A stretch of DNA of 5,665 bases from Prevotella sp. UBA6429 (GTDB lineage: Bacteria > Bacteroidota > Bacteroidia > Bacteroidales > Bacteroidaceae). The stretch lies in assembly GCA_002437285.1 (NCBI GenBank), contig DJOV01000109.1, forward strand, positions 1 through 5,665, in the 5' to 3' direction. Of this stretch, positions 5,620 to 5,665 are shown one piece after another. The stretch's first letter is position 1, and every line of letters starts with the position of its first letter. The notes under the pieces were generated by a model. It was not told the DNA's origin. It saw nothing but the letters and a program-made list of their open reading frames with translations, and did no database searches. Both the position numbers and the translations under genes were made by a program.

Positions 5620-5665
5620 GCTGGTCGCGCCACGATTTGCGTGGGGTAATTTTGCGATAAAGGGT

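Noticed and set aside
5647..5654. TAATTTTG at the right edge, matching the TAnnTTTG promoter element on the plus strand
   Set aside because: No TTTG lies 19-21 nt upstream (nearest are 7 and 26 nt away), and there is no gene in view to support it.
5427..5660. 77-codon plus-strand frame MTVIAHRIFGG...
   Set aside because: No family likeness or ribosome binding site; it reads through a terminator-like hairpin and a region with several RNA stems.

Overview
The window looks like chromosomal DNA of a Bacteroidales bacterium, most likely Prevotellaceae and relatively G+C-rich for that group. Three things point there: the three proteins have a Bacteroides/Prevotella character, as far as I recall those families; the first gene is preceded by a Bacteroidota-type promoter (TTTG, 19 nt, TAnnTTTG); and most starts lack a Shine-Dalgarno sequence. 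The genus cannot be fixed from the sequence alone.

Layout, left to right on the + strand. Positions 1-244 are a noncoding-looking minisatellite: nine tandem units of two alternating kinds (25 and 29-30 bp) that continue past the left edge. Positions 245-438 are intergenic, with hairpins and a probable terminator. Positions 439-5220 hold three genes, all on the minus strand. In transcription order they are a glycogen debranching enzyme (5220-3277), a GT4-type glycosyltransferase resembling glycogen synthase (3257-1989), and a GH57 alpha-amylase-like protein (1854-439). Positions 5221-5665 hold the 5' leader with a possible 10-residue leader ORF, the promoter, a terminator-like hairpin, and a strongly self-complementary stretch that may belong to an RNA or to the 3' end of a transcript coming from outside the window.

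The three genes form a plausible glycogen / alpha-glucan operon: one enzyme to extend chains, one to remove alpha-1,6 branch stubs, and a third alpha-glucan-related protein. The first two are 19 nt apart, with a perfect AGGAGG in the gap. The third follows after 133-134 nt containing a long G+C-rich hairpin, so its expression may be tuned separately.

The most interesting points are in this operon. The GH57 protein keeps the family's flanking motifs, but the position of the catalytic nucleophile Glu reads Ser146 and that of the catalytic Asp reads Glu242. It also has a C-terminal coiled coil and a Lys/Ala/Pro-rich, histone-H1-like tail, which suggests a non-catalytic, perhaps glucan- or partner-binding role. 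The debrancher reads Asn420 where related enzymes, as I recall them, have the Asp of a TWMD motif. The repeat array and the structured region upstream of the promoter are the main unexplained noncoding elements. I found no mobile element, CRISPR array, tRNA or rRNA.
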